In this document: positions 63,365-64,000 of the stretch, one piece after another
Position numbering within the stretch: position 1 is the stretch's first letter
Layout of the letters: the number at the start of each line of letters is the position of its first letter
DNA from: Actinomadura citrea
GTDB lineage: Bacteria; Actinomycetota; Actinomycetes; Streptosporangiales; Streptosporangiaceae
NCBI RefSeq assembly: GCF_013409045.1
Contig: NZ_JACCBT010000001.1
Location: 6,324,001 to 6,388,000, forward strand
Length of the DNA stretch: 64,000 nt
Reading direction: 5' to 3'
Translations under genes and position numbers: made by a program
The notes under the pieces: model-generated
What the model saw: the letters and a program-made list of their open reading frames with translations, nothing else
What the model was told of the DNA's origin: nothing
Databases searched by the model: none

Positions 63365-64000
63365 ATGCGAGTACGTGCTCCCCGGCGCCGCTGGACGGCG
63401 GTCGCGACCGTGACGATGACGGCCGCCCTCGCCGTGTCGGCCTGCGGCGGCAGCGACGACAAGGGCTCCAACGACACATCCCAGGTCGAGGTCTTCTCCT
63501 GGTGGACCGGTCCGGGTGAGGCGGACGGGCTCGCCGCGATGCAGGCCGACTTCGAGAAGAAGAACTCCGGTACCAAGTTCGTCAACGCGGCCATCGCCGG
63601 CGGGTCCGGCACCCAGGCCCAGGCCGTCCTGGCGAGCCGGCTGCAGAACCGCAAGCCGCCGGACTCCTTCCAGGGCCACGCGGGCGCCGAACTGCTCGAC
63701 TACATCAAGGCCGGGCAGATCGAGCCGCTGGACTCCTTCTACGGCGACAACAACCTGAAGTCGGTCTACCCCCAGCAGCTCCTCGACCAGATCAGCTACA
63801 AGGGCAAGATCTACTCGGTGCCGGTGAACATCCACCGGTCGAACGTGCTCTGGTACAACCCGGGCATCCTCAAGGACGCCGGGATCTCCGCGCCGCCCGC
63901 GACGATCGCCGACTTCATCACCGCGCTGAAGGCCGTCAAGGACAAGACGAAGAAGGTCCCGCTGTCGCTCGGCGCGCAGTGGACGGCCGACCACCTGCTG
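63365..64000 (+). CDS. family 1 (sugar-type) ABC substrate-binding lipoprotein, 3' end missing
   Basis: The first 212 codons of an extracytoplasmic sugar-binding protein. It has a lipoprotein signal (TAALAVSACGGSDD, Cys near residue 27) and the SBP_bac_1 opening VEVFSWWTGPGEADGLAAMQADFEKK (in part: VEVFSWWTGPGEADGLAAM), then KPPDSFQGHAGAELLDYIKAGQIEPLDSF (part: PDSFQGHAGAELLDYIKAG) and NIHRSNVLWYNPGILKDAGI. Glucose/mannose or other mono-/oligosaccharides are usual ligands for this subgroup. GAAGGGACGGACG precedes the ATG. Permease genes probably follow beyond the window. Confidence 0.92.
   Translation, partial: MRVRAPRRRWTAVATVTMTAALAVSACGGSDDKGSNDTSQVEVFSWWTGPGEADGLAAMQADFEKKNSGTKFVNAAIAGGSGTQAQAVLASRLQNRKPPDSFQGHAGAELLDYIKAGQIEPLDSFYGDNNLKSVYPQQLLDQISYKGKIYSVPVNIHRSNVLWYNPGILKDAGISAPPATIADFITALKAVKDKTKKVPLSLGAQWTADHLL

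Overview
The window is GC-rich chromosomal DNA with short spacers, frequent GTG/TTG starts and ATGA/GTGA start-stop overlaps, which points to an actinobacterium. HemQ-type heme synthesis, a DUF3000 protein next to ribonuclease D, a HelD/HelR-like RNA polymerase motor, stand-alone LigC-type ligase and LigD-type polymerase, FprA-like reductase and FadA/FadB pair fit Streptosporangiales/Thermomonosporaceae (Actinomadura-like); this placement is inference. No tRNA, rRNA, CRISPR array, transposase or phage gene was seen. No gene-free stretch exceeds about 300 bases; the longest spacers (about 170-235 bases) hold the regulatory elements listed.

Region 1 (1-28,000, mostly housekeeping): 3' part of glgX, a small membrane protein, a RibD-like reductase, LigC-type ligase, secreted PhoD phosphatase, HelR-like ATPase, a GntR/FCD regulator, leuA with an apparent leucine attenuator, a hidden DUF4236 gene, a secreted Xaa-Pro peptidase, a metallo-hydrolase, a LigD-type polymerase, msrB, then the heme group hemE / hemY-hemQ split by two genes on the opposite strand, DUF3000, rnd, and an iron permease behind a DtxR/IdeR-like box. 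Region 2 (26,104-29,535) is a four-gene MacB-like export operon with its own lipoprotein.

Region 3 (29,650-45,886) is the most distinctive part: two divergent operons around a XRE-cupin regulator. Leftward: SDR, BKACE, a second XRE-cupin regulator, proline-iminopeptidase-like hydrolase, GGT-like Ntn hydrolase. Rightward: peptide-type binding lipoprotein, permease, a fused permease-ATPase, a second ATPase, amidohydrolase, both subunits of aconitase X, an ornithine-cyclodeaminase-family enzyme and a cyclase-family hydrolase. AcnX plus the OCD-family enzyme matches the known cis-3-hydroxy-L-proline to proline route; the rest suggests import and trimming of a peptide or amide that releases it. 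Repeats matching GTTCAA(T/C)ATATTGAC lie before both the regulator and the transporter operon.

Region 4 (45,939-64,000): HAD phosphatase, a decayed serine hydrolase, TetR with three phased repeats and an oxidoreductase, TMEM175-like channel, a two-component system, acyl-CoA synthetase, thiolase and beta-oxidation multienzyme, APC permease, FprA-like reductase, a hypothetical gene, divergent dxs and idi, and the start of a sugar-binding lipoprotein running off the end.
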